DNA of 64,000 nucleotides from Desulfolutivibrio sulfodismutans DSM 3696 (lineage in GTDB: Bacteria; Desulfobacterota; Desulfovibrionia; Desulfovibrionales; Desulfovibrionaceae). The translations under genes and the position numbers were made by a program. The DNA lies in assembly GCF_013376455.1 (NCBI RefSeq), contig NZ_CP045504.1, positions 4,175,001-4,239,000 on the forward strand. Direction: 5' to 3'. Each line of letters starts with the position of its first letter. Position 1 is the first letter of the stretch. The notes beneath the pieces are model-generated. The model worked only from the letters and a program-made list of their open reading frames with translations. It did not search any database and had not been told where the DNA came from. Below are positions 44,997 through 52,311 of this stretch, piece after piece.

Positions 44997-45059
44997 CCTC
45001 GGCTGCTCATCAGGCCGGGACCGCCACGTCCCGACGACCGCCCCGCAGGGCGGTTTCGC
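44997..45059 (-). ncRNA. Type II hammerhead ribozyme, copy 2 (covarying stem I)
   Basis: Same core as the other copies: GAAA, stem III ACCGCCC/GGGCGGT, GUC, stem I, CUGAUGA. Stem I reads GTCGGGAC paired with GTCCCGGC, differing from the other copies on both strands so that pairing is kept, while its loop (GTGGCG) is unchanged. Such compensatory change supports a structured RNA. Stem II is only GC/GC plus one A-U here. It lies two bases after the stop of the 89-aa gene. Confidence 0.85.
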
Positions 45060-45060
45060 A

Positions 45061-45330
45061 TTATTTCTCTTCATTTGCTTCGAATGCTTCAATGGCTTTG
45101 AGTACTCGCGCCGGAAGCACCTTGCAGTACTCCTCCGGAAACCCGAGCCATGCTTTCAAGTGGGCACCGACAGCGGCGGCAAGAGCAGCATCACGCAAGG
45201 TTTTTCCATACGTTGTGCAGTGCTTGAGTTGATGCTTGTCGTCATACGCGATGATAATGACCTGTTCCTTGTCATAGTCCTCGGCTATCCGCTTTGCTGC
45301 CTCAATTGGCACCGGCACATACTCGGCCAT
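45061..45330 (-). CDS. Hypothetical phage protein, 89 aa
   Basis: Starts MAEYVPVPIEAAKRIAEDYDKEQVIIIAYD with GAGGGGG upstream supplied by the end of ribozyme copy 3. The family (VPVPIEAAK..AEDYDKEQVIIIA.D..) is widespread in phage early operons with no known function. The AT content is slightly higher than neighbours. Confidence 0.78.
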   Translation of the reverse strand: MAEYVPVPIEAAKRIAEDYDKEQVIIIAYDDKHQLKHCTTYGKTLRDAALAAAVGAHLKAWLGFPEEYCKVLPARVLKAIEAFEANEEK

Positions 45331-45340
45331 ATTTCATCCC

Positions 45341-45403
45341 CCTCGGCTGCTCATCAGGCCGGACGCGCCACCGTCCGACGACCGCCCCGCAGGGCGGTTT
45401 CGC
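45341..45403 (-). ncRNA. Type II hammerhead ribozyme, copy 3
   Basis: Core and stems are identical to copy 1: GAAA, stem III with TGCG loop, GUC cleavage site, stem I GTCGGACG/CGTCCGGC, CUGAUGA. Open stem II could form from GC/GC and GGC/GCC in the flanks. It starts right after the stop of the 44-aa gene and ends in GAGG, which doubles as the ribosome site of the 89-aa gene. Confidence 0.85.
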
Positions 45404-45404
45404 G

Positions 45405-45539
45405 TTAGGCCAACCCTCCGACACGTTTCACCGCGTCCAGGGATTTCTGGGCGGACTCCTCATCGCCGCTGTGCTCGACGAATTCGTCCCAATGGTTTTC
45501 GATCAGCATGGCCACGGCCGCGAAATCGATGTCTTCCAC
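45405..45539 (-). CDS. Small acidic phage protein, 44 aa
   Basis: GTG at 45539 with AGGGG upstream. Sequence MEDIDFAAVAMLIENHWDEF then VEHSGDEESAQKSLDAVKRV; acidic and helical. It ends directly before ribozyme copy 3 and follows the HU-like gene after 12 bases. Clear ribosome site and operon packing support it. No family known. Confidence 0.68.
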   Translation of the reverse strand: MEDIDFAAVAMLIENHWDEFVEHSGDEESAQKSLDAVKRVGGLA

Positions 45540-45551
45540 GTCAAATCCCCT

Positions 45552-45848
45552 TTAGTTCAACGCTTCCCGCAGGGCCTTGCCCGGCTCAAGCTTCACCGTC
45601 CGCTTGGCCGGAATCGCCACGGATTCGCCGGTTTTGGGATTGCGCCCCTTCCTGGCCGCGCGCGACTTGACCTTGACGATGCCCAGGCCGGGCAGGGGCA
45701 TCTCGTCGCCCGCCGACAGCACCGACCGACCTTCCTCGCCCAGGGCGTCCAGCACAAAACCGATGACCGACGCTTCGTGAACGTGTTTGGTCTTTTGGTC
45801 CCCCGCCAGGCGCGCCTTGACTCGCATGATCAACTCCAGTTTGGTCAC
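45552..45848 (-). CDS. HU/IHF-family DNA-bending protein
   Basis: 98 residues. The beta-arm and core signature are present: GLGIVKVKSRAARKGRNPKTGESVAIPAKRTVKLEPGKALREAL. The first 45 residues form the helical body with more charge than host HU. In Mu, host HU and IHF are needed for transposition; a phage-encoded version would make the phage less dependent on the host. Starts with GTG overlapping the Gam stop (GTGA). Confidence 0.9.
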   Translation of the reverse strand: MTKLELIMRVKARLAGDQKTKHVHEASVIGFVLDALGEEGRSVLSAGDEMPLPGLGIVKVKSRAARKGRNPKTGESVAIPAKRTVKLEPGKALREALN

Positions 45849-46315
45849 GACTGTTCCTCCCGTTTCAGTTCCCAGGTGTATGCCTTGACGTCCTTGCGAG
45901 TGGTCCCGGCCGCCAGGAGCTTTTCATCCGACCATCCGTCCAGGACGTCCCAATCCACAGACTCTTCAACATGGATGCCGTCCAGGTAGCCAAGCTCCCG
46001 CAGCACCTCGACCGTGACCGACCGGCCGTGGACCACGACCCGCGACTCCTCATAGCGCAGCTCCCCCGAGGGCAGCGTCACCAGATCGGACTCCTTGAAA
46101 ATCGTGGTGTGGTGTTTCTTGGCAAACCGGGGGATGTCCTTGCCCAGGGCCTTGACCTTCTCGACAAGCGGCTGAAGTTTCCCGGCATACACCGCCTTCA
46201 GGCTCTCAAGCGCCCTGGCGTATTCCGCCGCCACGGCGTCCCGTTCCGTCTCGGCCCTGGCCAGCCTGCCAAGCAGCTCTTCGCCCTGGTCCAGTATCGC
46301 CTGCTTTTCCATCAT
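45845..46315 (-). CDS. gam: Host-nuclease inhibitor Gam (Mu Gam-like)
   Basis: 156 residues, Ku-like. Features are the helical N-terminus (LARAETERDAVAAEYARALESLKAVY), TTIFKESDLVTLPSGELRYEE, and VEVLRELGYLDGI. Mu Gam coats DNA ends and blocks exonucleases. Start ATG 46315, with a second ATG at 46312, behind GGAGA-like AGGGAGA. Confidence 0.9.
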   Translation of the reverse strand: MMEKQAILDQGEELLGRLARAETERDAVAAEYARALESLKAVYAGKLQPLVEKVKALGKDIPRFAKKHHTTIFKESDLVTLPSGELRYEESRVVVHGRSVTVEVLRELGYLDGIHVEESVDWDVLDGWSDEKLLAAGTTRKDVKAYTWELKREEQS

Positions 46316-46500
46316 TTCTCCCTGCGCAACGTCTGATAGGCCCTTGCAAATTCATCTCGGATGCCGTCCCAGTAGCAGGCGCAATTCTTGCCTGACAGCC
46401 AGCGCACGTCCGGCCAGGTGCATCGCCTGCCGTTCCACAGCGTACACACCACGTTGCATTGCCGGGGTGACGGCGGCCAATCCCCGGCCATCCTGGTCAC
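46312..46500 (-). CDS. Small Cys/Trp-rich phage protein, 62 aa
   Basis: GTG 46500 overlaps the previous stop (GTGA) and its own stop overlaps the Gam start (ATGA). It contains NVVCTLWNGRRCTWPDVRWLSG and NCACYWD, a possible metal knuckle. Tight coupling on both sides supports it. Confidence 0.68.
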   Translation of the reverse strand: MTRMAGDWPPSPRQCNVVCTLWNGRRCTWPDVRWLSGKNCACYWDGIRDEFARAYQTLRREK

Positions 46501-46874
46501 GGCCGCAGTTCCAGTTGAATTTCGCTGAGGATGCCCGGCAGCGTCCGGCGGCGAATCTTGGCCTCCAGGGCCAGCTTGCGCAGCCCGGCGGCCCGAAGTC
46601 CCGCGCAGTAGCGCTCGAATTCGCTGCCGCCCGGCGAGGCCAGGTAGTACCCGCCGCCGTCCGTCTCCGCCGTGGAGCAGATGGCCACGCCCTCTTCACG
46701 CAGTTCCGTGATCAGCTTGCGCAGCCTCCGCGTGCCATTGATCCGGTTGCCGCAGGGCCGCCCGACCGCCTTCTCGTACAACTCGGCCATGCCGATGGCC
46801 CGGGGGCGTCCGATGTGACGCGTCAATTCCGCCAGGAGCCGGGCTTTAACCGTCTCGTTGCTGTCGCCGTTCAT
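46497..46874 (-). CDS. Hypothetical phage protein with winged-helix-like segment
   Basis: 125 residues; AGGAGGTG precedes ATG 46874. NGTRRLRKLITELREEGVAICST followed by GGGYYLASPGGSEFERYCAGL reads as a winged helix with a wing turn. Likely a regulator of the early operon, uncertain. Confidence 0.7.
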   Translation of the reverse strand: MNGDSNETVKARLLAELTRHIGRPRAIGMAELYEKAVGRPCGNRINGTRRLRKLITELREEGVAICSTAETDGGGYYLASPGGSEFERYCAGLRAAGLRKLALEAKIRRRTLPGILSEIQLELRP

Positions 46875-47065
46875 CCCTGCACCTCCTTGCGTTGGCGCAT
46901 ATCCAGCAATTTTCCGTGTCGGGCCGGGGCCAGGATGGCATGCGCCCGACGCAGGCTGTTCCGGGCCCGGGACGCGGCCTCGCGGATCGCGGTCACGTCC
47001 CCGCCCATGCCCGGCACCTGCCCGAGTTCGGCCAGGGCCTCCTCAATCAACTGCTTCGGATTCAT
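46871..47065 (-). CDS. Small helical phage protein, 64 aa
   Basis: Starts MNPKQLIEEALAELGQVPGMGG at ATG 47065, inside the end of the preceding gene. Helical, basic C-terminus. No family known. Confidence 0.66.
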   Translation of the reverse strand: MNPKQLIEEALAELGQVPGMGGDVTAIREAASRARNSLRRAHAILAPARHGKLLDMRQRKEVQG

Positions 47066-47678
47066 CGGCGTCGTCCTCCTTCTCAAAGCGGGCCAGGATG
47101 ACCCGGCAATTGGCGACGATCTTTTTCTTGATGGCTGGCTGGTAGAGGTCATGGGTCAAAAAAAGCCGTACGATCTCAAGCGAGGACCGCTTTTCAGCCT
47201 CGAACGGATCACGGATTTTCCGAGGCGGCCAGGGTGTGTCCACGCGGTTCTTTGCGGCCTCCGTGGCCCGGAAGAGGTACGCCTGGGAGCGCATGCCGTG
47301 GCGCTCCAGATAGCCCACATCGGCCAGCCATTGGCTGTACTTGCGTACATGGTCGTAGGACACGCATGCGACGCTGGCCAAGTCGTGGTAGGAAAATCCG
47401 GGTTTCGCCGATCGGATTGCCCGCCAAATGCGGTGATAGAATTCTCCCTGACGTTTCTCATCAGTGTCGGGATTAAACCGGATGACGCCCTCTTCGACCC
47501 GGATCAGTTCTCGCCGCTTGACCATTTCGTTTATTAGCCGACGCACCCGTGCCTTGGCGGGTTCGTCAGCGCAGGCCAAGGCCTCGTAAATGAGCGGGTA
47601 GGGCACGGATTGCTTGCCGCCGACCGACAACCCTTGAATGACAAGACGCACACGATCCGCCTCCGGGGTGTTTCTCAT
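47043..47678 (-). CDS. Winged-helix DNA-binding phage protein
   Basis: 211 residues. The first 70 residues (YEALACADEPAKARVRRLINEMVKRRELIRVEEGVIRFNPD) look like a winged helix, and a second HTH-like segment lies near SYHDLASVACVSYDHVRKYSQWLADVGYLER. The gene directly follows MuB (ATGA overlap) and probably regulates middle or late genes, as Mor/C do in Mu (inference; no homology to Mor seen). Confidence 0.72.
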   Translation of the reverse strand: MRNTPEADRVRLVIQGLSVGGKQSVPYPLIYEALACADEPAKARVRRLINEMVKRRELIRVEEGVIRFNPDTDEKRQGEFYHRIWRAIRSAKPGFSYHDLASVACVSYDHVRKYSQWLADVGYLERHGMRSQAYLFRATEAAKNRVDTPWPPRKIRDPFEAEKRSSLEIVRLFLTHDLYQPAIKKKIVANCRVILARFEKEDDADESEAVD

Positions 47679-48394
47679 GACCGCCTCCAGGATTTCGTCT
47701 TCTGGATCGCCGCGACCATGGTGTCGTCGACCAGACCCGTCTCCCGCGCCCTGGCCGCCTGTTCCAGGAGCTGCACCATGTTGCGCACCAGACGCATGTC
47801 GCCGTCGGACGTGGAGCGGATCATGGCCGTGGCCTGGGGCGTCAGATCCAGCCCCGCCGCCTCCATGGCGAAGCTGGCGATGTCCCCATCGTCCGCCGCG
47901 ACGAACGAAACCTCTTGCGTGACCCGTGACCAGATGCGGCGGCGTTGCGACAGAAGGCCGAGGAGTTCCTCCTCGCCGATCAGGATGACCGCCGCGCCCG
48001 TGGCCTCGTGGATGTCCCGCAGGTGTTCGATCAGGCCGAACGGCAGCCTGTCCGCCTCGTCCATGTAAATGGTGGTGGCCACGCCTTGCATCCGCCGCTT
48101 CTCCAGAACTTCGATGATCCGCACCTTGCAGGCATGGGCGGCATGGGGCCCCTTGGCTCCGGTGGCCTCGAAGTGCAGCCGGGACAGAAACGCCGCATGG
48201 CTCATGGCCTCCCAGGCCGAAAGAAAGACCCCGCCGTGCTCGGCATGGCTGTTCCGGGCCGCGAAGGTCTTGCCCCTTCCGGCCTGGCCCCAGGCCAGCA
48301 CGAATCCGGGCTGGCCGCGCCCGGTGTCCTCGACGGACAGCACCGCGCGGCGAAATGCGGCCACGTTTTTGGTCTCGATAAATACCGACTTCAT
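47675..48394 (-). CDS. MuB-like transposition ATPase
   Basis: 239 residues of AAA+ type. Walker A is GQAGRGKT (about residue 36), Walker B TIYMDEAD (about 108), sensor 1 ILIGEEEL. MuB-like proteins bind target DNA, deliver it to MuA and give target immunity. It lacks the long N-terminal DNA-binding HTH of Mu B, being shorter. It overlaps the transposase stop (ATGA). Confidence 0.92.
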   Translation of the reverse strand: MKSVFIETKNVAAFRRAVLSVEDTGRGQPGFVLAWGQAGRGKTFAARNSHAEHGGVFLSAWEAMSHAAFLSRLHFEATGAKGPHAAHACKVRIIEVLEKRRMQGVATTIYMDEADRLPFGLIEHLRDIHEATGAAVILIGEEELLGLLSQRRRIWSRVTQEVSFVAADDGDIASFAMEAAGLDLTPQATAMIRSTSDGDMRLVRNMVQLLEQAARARETGLVDDTMVAAIQKTKSWRRS

Positions 48395-50496
48395 GACACC
48401 CCCCCGTTGGCTATGGCGCGGCGGCGCGCGTACACCTGCCGCAACTGCTCGTATCTGCCGCGTGCGCAGGCCGCGTACTCCTCGGTCTGCTCGTAGCGGG
48501 CCATCCAGTCGGCGTCGGCCTCGCGCAAGGCCACGCCGTCCCGGACAGCCAGGTTGAAAAGGTATTCGTAGCGATCAAGCTCCGTGGTGATGGCGGGAAT
48601 TTGCGCCGGAGGCACATATGCCGGGGCCTCGGCCAGCTTGGCCCGCGACGACGACTTGCCTTCTTCGATGCGCACAACGTCCGGGGCTTTCGGGGCAGGC
48701 AAGGCCGCAGGGACGGCCTTTTTGGCCTCGATCAGCCGCATCCGCGATTGCGTCTCCGGCAGGACCACCGTGGACAGGAACTGGCGGGCATTGGCCGTAA
48801 CCTGATGCTCCAGGGTTTTCTTCAGGCCGATTTCCTCGGCCAGGAGGGTCTGATCCTCGGCATTCCCAAGAATTCGGGCCGCCGGATGCACGCTTTTGCG
48901 CGGCGTCGCCTCGCAGATGAACTGCTTTCCGGCCTCGTCGTAAATCAGGATGGAATCCCGGCCCTGGTCGTCGTATCTGACCAGCACCTTGTGCCGCAGA
49001 TGATGCAAAAGCGGATGGTAGTAGTGCTTCCCGTGCAGGCTGACGCCGTTGCGGTCGATGCTGCGGACGCTCTTGGACAGCATGCACATGCGCAGCTTTT
49101 GCATGTCCGCGTCCGTCAATCCCGATCCGCGTCCGGCCTCGAAAACGTCGCGAGGCGCTTGGCCCTTCAGATGTCCGCGCTGGGGCCGTTCGGCGTAGGC
49201 GTCGAACCAGATGGCGATGGCCGTATGGGCCTCTTCGAGAGTCAGGGGGCGTCCGCCCGAGGCGTCATACACCTTGCGGTGCAGCTTCTCGCCCCGCATG
49301 AGTCGCGGCGGTTTGCTGTCGATCCCGGCGCCGACATAGGACGGAACCCATCGTTCCAGTTCGCCGAAGGTGGAGAAAAAGCGTTCGATGGTCTTGGACT
49401 GGCCGTGGTAGGGCCATGCGAAGAGCGGTTCCACGCCAAGTTCGGTGAAAACACCCGAAAGGCCGGTCTGGGAAAGGTCGATGCCCGTAAAAAAACGCGC
49501 CCGGAAGGCCTTTCCGTTGTCCAGATAGGCGACCTTGGGGAAACTCCCGAGCCGCATGCAGGCCCGGCGAAAGGCGGCGGCGATGGACCGCACGTTTTCC
49601 GTGGGCAGGATTTCCCAGCCGCAGGGATAGGAGCTGGCCATGTCGTACCAGAGGACCAGTTCCATTCGACGCCCCTGGCCGGTCTCGGGGTCAAGTATCT
49701 CGAAATTCAGGGCGTGGCCGTCGGCCACCAGGATGTCGCCCACCGCGATCTTGGAATAGTCGCGCTCGATGTACGGGCAGCACTTGTCGTTCCAGGCCTT
49801 CTTGCCCTCGCGGGCAAAGATCCATTCCCCGTAGTTCTGTCGGGACCAGCGTTCCAGGAACCGGCGCATGGTCACATCGTGGCAATCAGGGAGCCCGGCG
49901 GCCCGAAACGCCTCGCGGGCCATCCGGCACACCTCGGAGATGCACGGCTTGTTCGGATGCCGGGCCAGATTGAGCAGAAGCTGGCCGTGCCGCTCTGTGA
50001 GTTTTGGGACCGTGCGTTGTCCGCCGCGCGTATCCGCCAGCCGCAGGGCGGAACCGGTTGCCGAGCTGGTCAGTTTCCAACGTTCGATGCTCTTCCAGGA
50101 GGTGCGGCCGAGCAGGGCCAGCAGCCGTGGCCAACCCCCGGCGTGGTAGGCGGTCATGAATCCATCGCGGGCGGCGGTCTTGTTTCCGTGCGGGGCCCTG
50201 GTCAGGGCCTCGACGTACAGCCGCACAAGGTCCGCCTTGGCCAGGGCCTTCTCGCGTTGCGCCTCGCTCAGGGCCGGTTCGGACGGGTTGAGAGATGCCG
50301 GGAGGTTCTGGGCCTCATGGGCGATGATGGCCGCGCGGACGTCTGCGGGGAGGGAGGCAGCAATGAACTCACGTCCCCCACCGCGCCCTTGGCGAGGCCT
50401 ACTGCCCCATTCGCCTTGTTTTGCGCGATGATCCACGGCTTGCCTCGTGCATTCGAGGACAGTCGCAAGTTCTTTTGCCGTGTACGTTTCCTGCAT
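48391..50496 (-). CDS. MuA-like transposase
   Basis: 701 residues. Order of domains: N-terminal HTH (TYTAKELATVLECTRQAVDHRAKQGEW), end-binding region, RNase H-like DDE core with D259 in ILVADGHAL, D326 in AYLDNGKAF and E371 in KTIERFFSTF, and C-terminal Mu transposase domain with the MuB/ClpX-contacting end. It joins phage ends to target DNA and should act on the GCRAARTGAGAAA repeats at 8752-8786 and 52130-52293. Confidence 0.95.
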   Translation of the reverse strand: MQETYTAKELATVLECTRQAVDHRAKQGEWGSRPRQGRGGGREFIAASLPADVRAAIIAHEAQNLPASLNPSEPALSEAQREKALAKADLVRLYVEALTRAPHGNKTAARDGFMTAYHAGGWPRLLALLGRTSWKSIERWKLTSSATGSALRLADTRGGQRTVPKLTERHGQLLLNLARHPNKPCISEVCRMAREAFRAAGLPDCHDVTMRRFLERWSRQNYGEWIFAREGKKAWNDKCCPYIERDYSKIAVGDILVADGHALNFEILDPETGQGRRMELVLWYDMASSYPCGWEILPTENVRSIAAAFRRACMRLGSFPKVAYLDNGKAFRARFFTGIDLSQTGLSGVFTELGVEPLFAWPYHGQSKTIERFFSTFGELERWVPSYVGAGIDSKPPRLMRGEKLHRKVYDASGGRPLTLEEAHTAIAIWFDAYAERPQRGHLKGQAPRDVFEAGRGSGLTDADMQKLRMCMLSKSVRSIDRNGVSLHGKHYYHPLLHHLRHKVLVRYDDQGRDSILIYDEAGKQFICEATPRKSVHPAARILGNAEDQTLLAEEIGLKKTLEHQVTANARQFLSTVVLPETQSRMRLIEAKKAVPAALPAPKAPDVVRIEEGKSSSRAKLAEAPAYVPPAQIPAITTELDRYEYLFNLAVRDGVALREADADWMARYEQTEEYAACARGRYEQLRQVYARRRAIANGGVS

Positions 50497-50520
50497 TGCC
50501 CTTTCCCAGTTTGATGGTGC

Positions 50521-50724
50521 TTATGCGACCTTCCGAACATCCTCGCCCAGAAAAGTCGCTGGACACCCAATCCGGATCAGATACTCGCGGACCACGCGTC
50601 CCCGCTTCCGGCCCGCCAGAAAATGGCTCACGTAGGAGTGGTCCACTCCGGCCCCCTGCGCCACGTCCATCACGCGCAGCCCCTGCCGGACCATCCATGC
50701 TTTGACCCTACGACCCTGAACCAT
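50521..50724 (-). CDS. Ner-like small HTH regulator
   Basis: 67 residues with QGLRVMDVAQGAGVDHSYVSHFLAGRKRG, a lambda-repressor-type HTH. It lies between the early promoter and muA, where Mu has ner. Start ATG 50724 after GAGCGG. Probably represses early transcription after induction. Confidence 0.82.
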   Translation of the reverse strand: MVQGRRVKAWMVRQGLRVMDVAQGAGVDHSYVSHFLAGRKRGRVVREYLIRIGCPATFLGEDVRKVA

Positions 50725-51166
50725 TGATCCGCTCCCACAGTTCGCGTTTCACGCGGCCTCGCCGCCGTTCCTCAACCGCCAGCTTCCCAAGCTCGAACAC
50801 CGCCGCATCCTCGGGCGTAAGCGCCGTCCAACCTGTCGGCATGACCGCCTGAATAAGTCGGCTGTCCCGCAGGATGGCCGTCAATGCCGGGAGATAGTCG
50901 AGCGGGATGTGCCGCTCGCCGACCTTGGATTCGGCAGTCCAGTTATTGATGTGGTGGAGGCTGATGGAATTGCCGGTCAGGCGGGAAAGCTCGGAGGCCA
51001 CATACTCGGGGGTCAGGCCGGACGCGGCGAGGGAGGCGCGAAACGCCTCACGGACAGCCTCCTGGCGGCGCAGGCTCCCGGCCGGGAGCCCCGCCGTGGG
51101 CAGGCTGGACAAGGGCAACGAGAGTTGGACCATGCCGTTGTCCAGTTTGCGCACACTTTTTGCCAT
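50708..51166 (-). CDS. Early phage regulator, 152 aa
   Basis: First gene of the early operon, divergent from the repressor. SGLTPEYVASELSRLTGNSISLHHINNWTAES looks like an HTH followed by a helical C-terminus. Likely DNA-binding; the family seems restricted to Mu-like prophages. Overlaps the Ner-like gene by 17 bases. Confidence 0.72.
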   Translation of the reverse strand: MAKSVRKLDNGMVQLSLPLSSLPTAGLPAGSLRRQEAVREAFRASLAASGLTPEYVASELSRLTGNSISLHHINNWTAESKVGERHIPLDYLPALTAILRDSRLIQAVMPTGWTALTPEDAAVFELGKLAVEERRRGRVKRELWERINGSGS

Positions 51167-51204
51167 TGCCAGCCCCGGATTTCCCGTCTAGAAATAAGGT
51201 GAAA

Positions 51205-51222
51205 CGGTCAGTTTTGTGACCG
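51205..51222. promoter_or_regulatory. Operator-like inverted repeat in the divergent early region
   Basis: CGGTCA and TGACCG flank a six-base spacer inside the 120 bases between the repressor and the early operon. The region also has repeated TTTGCAAGTTT-like stretches and is AT-rich, fitting divergent promoters under repressor control. Confidence 0.6.
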
Positions 51223-51313
51223 AATGGCCAATTTGTAAGTTTTGTTTGCATTCTAGTCAAATAAAATTTTTATTTGCAAGTTTAATTTGTCAAAACAGCC
51301 ACAACACCCTGAA

Positions 51314-51925
51314 ATGATTACAGACAGCCAGACGGATTCTTTTGCAAGTTCATTTGCAGGTTCGGCCTCCCTAACCTGCAATGAGTTCGATATGGCCCTT
51401 GCGCGCCTCCTTGAAGCTATAAACGCTGACTCAATTGAGCAGTTAGCTACCGCGCTTGGCGTAAGCCGCCAAGCCGTCTATCATGCCAAGACAAACAAAA
51501 AGATTCCCCCTGGTTGGTTTGTCAACATAGCCGGAAAGTATTCTTTGTCACTTGATTGGCTTGTTTTTGGGAGTGGGCCAAAGCAGCGAAGCGCAGACGG
51601 CCCAAAACTGTCAGAGTCACGGCAAGAGACAGCTCAAAGCTGTCCGGCTGAAGACTTTAAGATGTCGGATATGTTGACAAAAACTGCCGAAGTCTTGGAA
51701 TCGGACACGATCTACCGGACAGCTTTAGCCAGCAATATCAACGCCTTCCATCAGGCCGTCAGAAATGATCGCATCTTGGCGGAAATGGAGAGGCGCGTCG
51801 CACATCTCGAGGAGATGAGCGATGCGATGTCGAGACGAATGGAAGACCTCGAAAAGGAAAATCAGGAATTGAAGCGGCGCATGGAGCCACCAGGACAGAA
51901 ACAGGAGGTGGGTGCGGCGGGGTAA
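51314..51925 (+). CDS. CI-like phage repressor
   Basis: 203 residues from ATG 51314 (a TTG at 51287 is an alternative). The Bac_phage_CI HTH is clear: ALARLLEAINADSIEQLATALGVSRQAVYHAKTNKKIPPGWFVNIAGKYSLSLDWLVFG. There is no LexA-like peptidase domain; instead the C-terminus is a coiled coil (MERRVAHLEEMSDAMSRRMEDLEKENQELKRR), which may oligomerise it. It is the only prophage regulator on the plus strand and should maintain lysogeny by blocking the early promoter. Confidence 0.9.
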   Translation: MITDSQTDSFASSFAGSASLTCNEFDMALARLLEAINADSIEQLATALGVSRQAVYHAKTNKKIPPGWFVNIAGKYSLSLDWLVFGSGPKQRSADGPKLSESRQETAQSCPAEDFKMSDMLTKTAEVLESDTIYRTALASNINAFHQAVRNDRILAEMERRVAHLEEMSDAMSRRMEDLEKENQELKRRMEPPGQKQEVGAAG

Positions 51926-51961
51926 GGTCGTTTTTGTGGATTGGCAGTGCCGAAAAATCAC

Positions 51962-52000
51962 GGCGCGCCGCAAGCTGTCAAAGGGCGCGCCTTTTTTTTT
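51962..52000 (+). terminator. Terminator of the repressor gene
   Basis: GGCGCGCC (51962-51969) pairs with GGCGCGCC (51984-51991), which is self-complementary, followed by nine T. Confidence 0.88.
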
Positions 52001-52129
52001 GCCCCCGTGATACGTTCTTTGTATATTGCGATGTGCTATTGAAACTCGCCACATGAATTTTGTGTGGCAATATCGTTCCCTGATTTGACAATCATTTTGC
52101 CCGCCGATCAGGGCAACCCGCTCAATGAT

Positions 52130-52306
52130 TTTCTCACTTTGGGCGCAAAAAAAGGGCCTCTTCGGCCCATTTTTCTCATTTCGCTTTTTCGTCCCGTCAA
52201 GGTTGCCCCGCGACCTCCCTAGCCCGCACCAGTCCTACATCCGGCCCGTATTCGTCCTGTCCGATTCAGGCACCAGGCCATTTCTCACTTTGCCTGCCTC
52301 CCCACA
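52130..52306. promoter_or_regulatory. Prophage left end with three transposase-binding repeats
   Basis: Three inverted copies of the GCRAARTGAGAAA repeat lie at 52281-52293 (13 bases inside the CA end at 52306), 52172-52184 and 52130-52142. Distances between sites (109 and 42 bases) differ from Mu itself. A bidirectional hairpin (GGGCC/GGCCC, about 52154-52168) lies between the inner sites with A and T runs on either side. Confidence 0.85.
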
Positions 52307-52311
52307 CTGGT
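52307..52311. repeat. Target-site duplication CTGGT, left side of prophage
   Basis: Identical to 8734-8738. Together they restore the pre-insertion site ...GGAACCTGGTAGCGG... downstream of tRNA-Lys. Confidence 0.92.

Larger units (their letters stand above)
8739..52306 (-). mobile_element. Complete Mu-like transposable prophage, 43.6 kb
   Basis: The ends are defined by sequence alone. The right end (8739) starts TGTAAGTGCG and the left end, read inward from 52306, starts TGTGGGGAGG. In both, a repeat of the form GCAAARTGAGAAA begins exactly 13 bases in. Five-base duplications CTGGT flank both ends. Gene content fits Mu: repressor, Ner-like HTH, MuA (48391-50496), MuB (47675-48394), Gam, gp28-like terminase, gp29-like portal, gpF, gpI, gpG, and Com with DNA methyltransferases at the right end. 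No sheath or contractile-tail gene was recognised, and a lambda-type capsid protein and tape measure are present, so the virion is probably a siphovirus like B3/D3112 (inference). Most genes lie on the minus strand; the repressor and one moron are on the plus strand. Confidence 0.97.

Noticed and set aside
44451-45403. The repeats as integron attC sites, REP elements or a CRISPR array
   Set aside because: They lack the RYYYAAC/GTTRRRY ends of attC, are spaced irregularly by whole genes, and fit the hammerhead core base for base.
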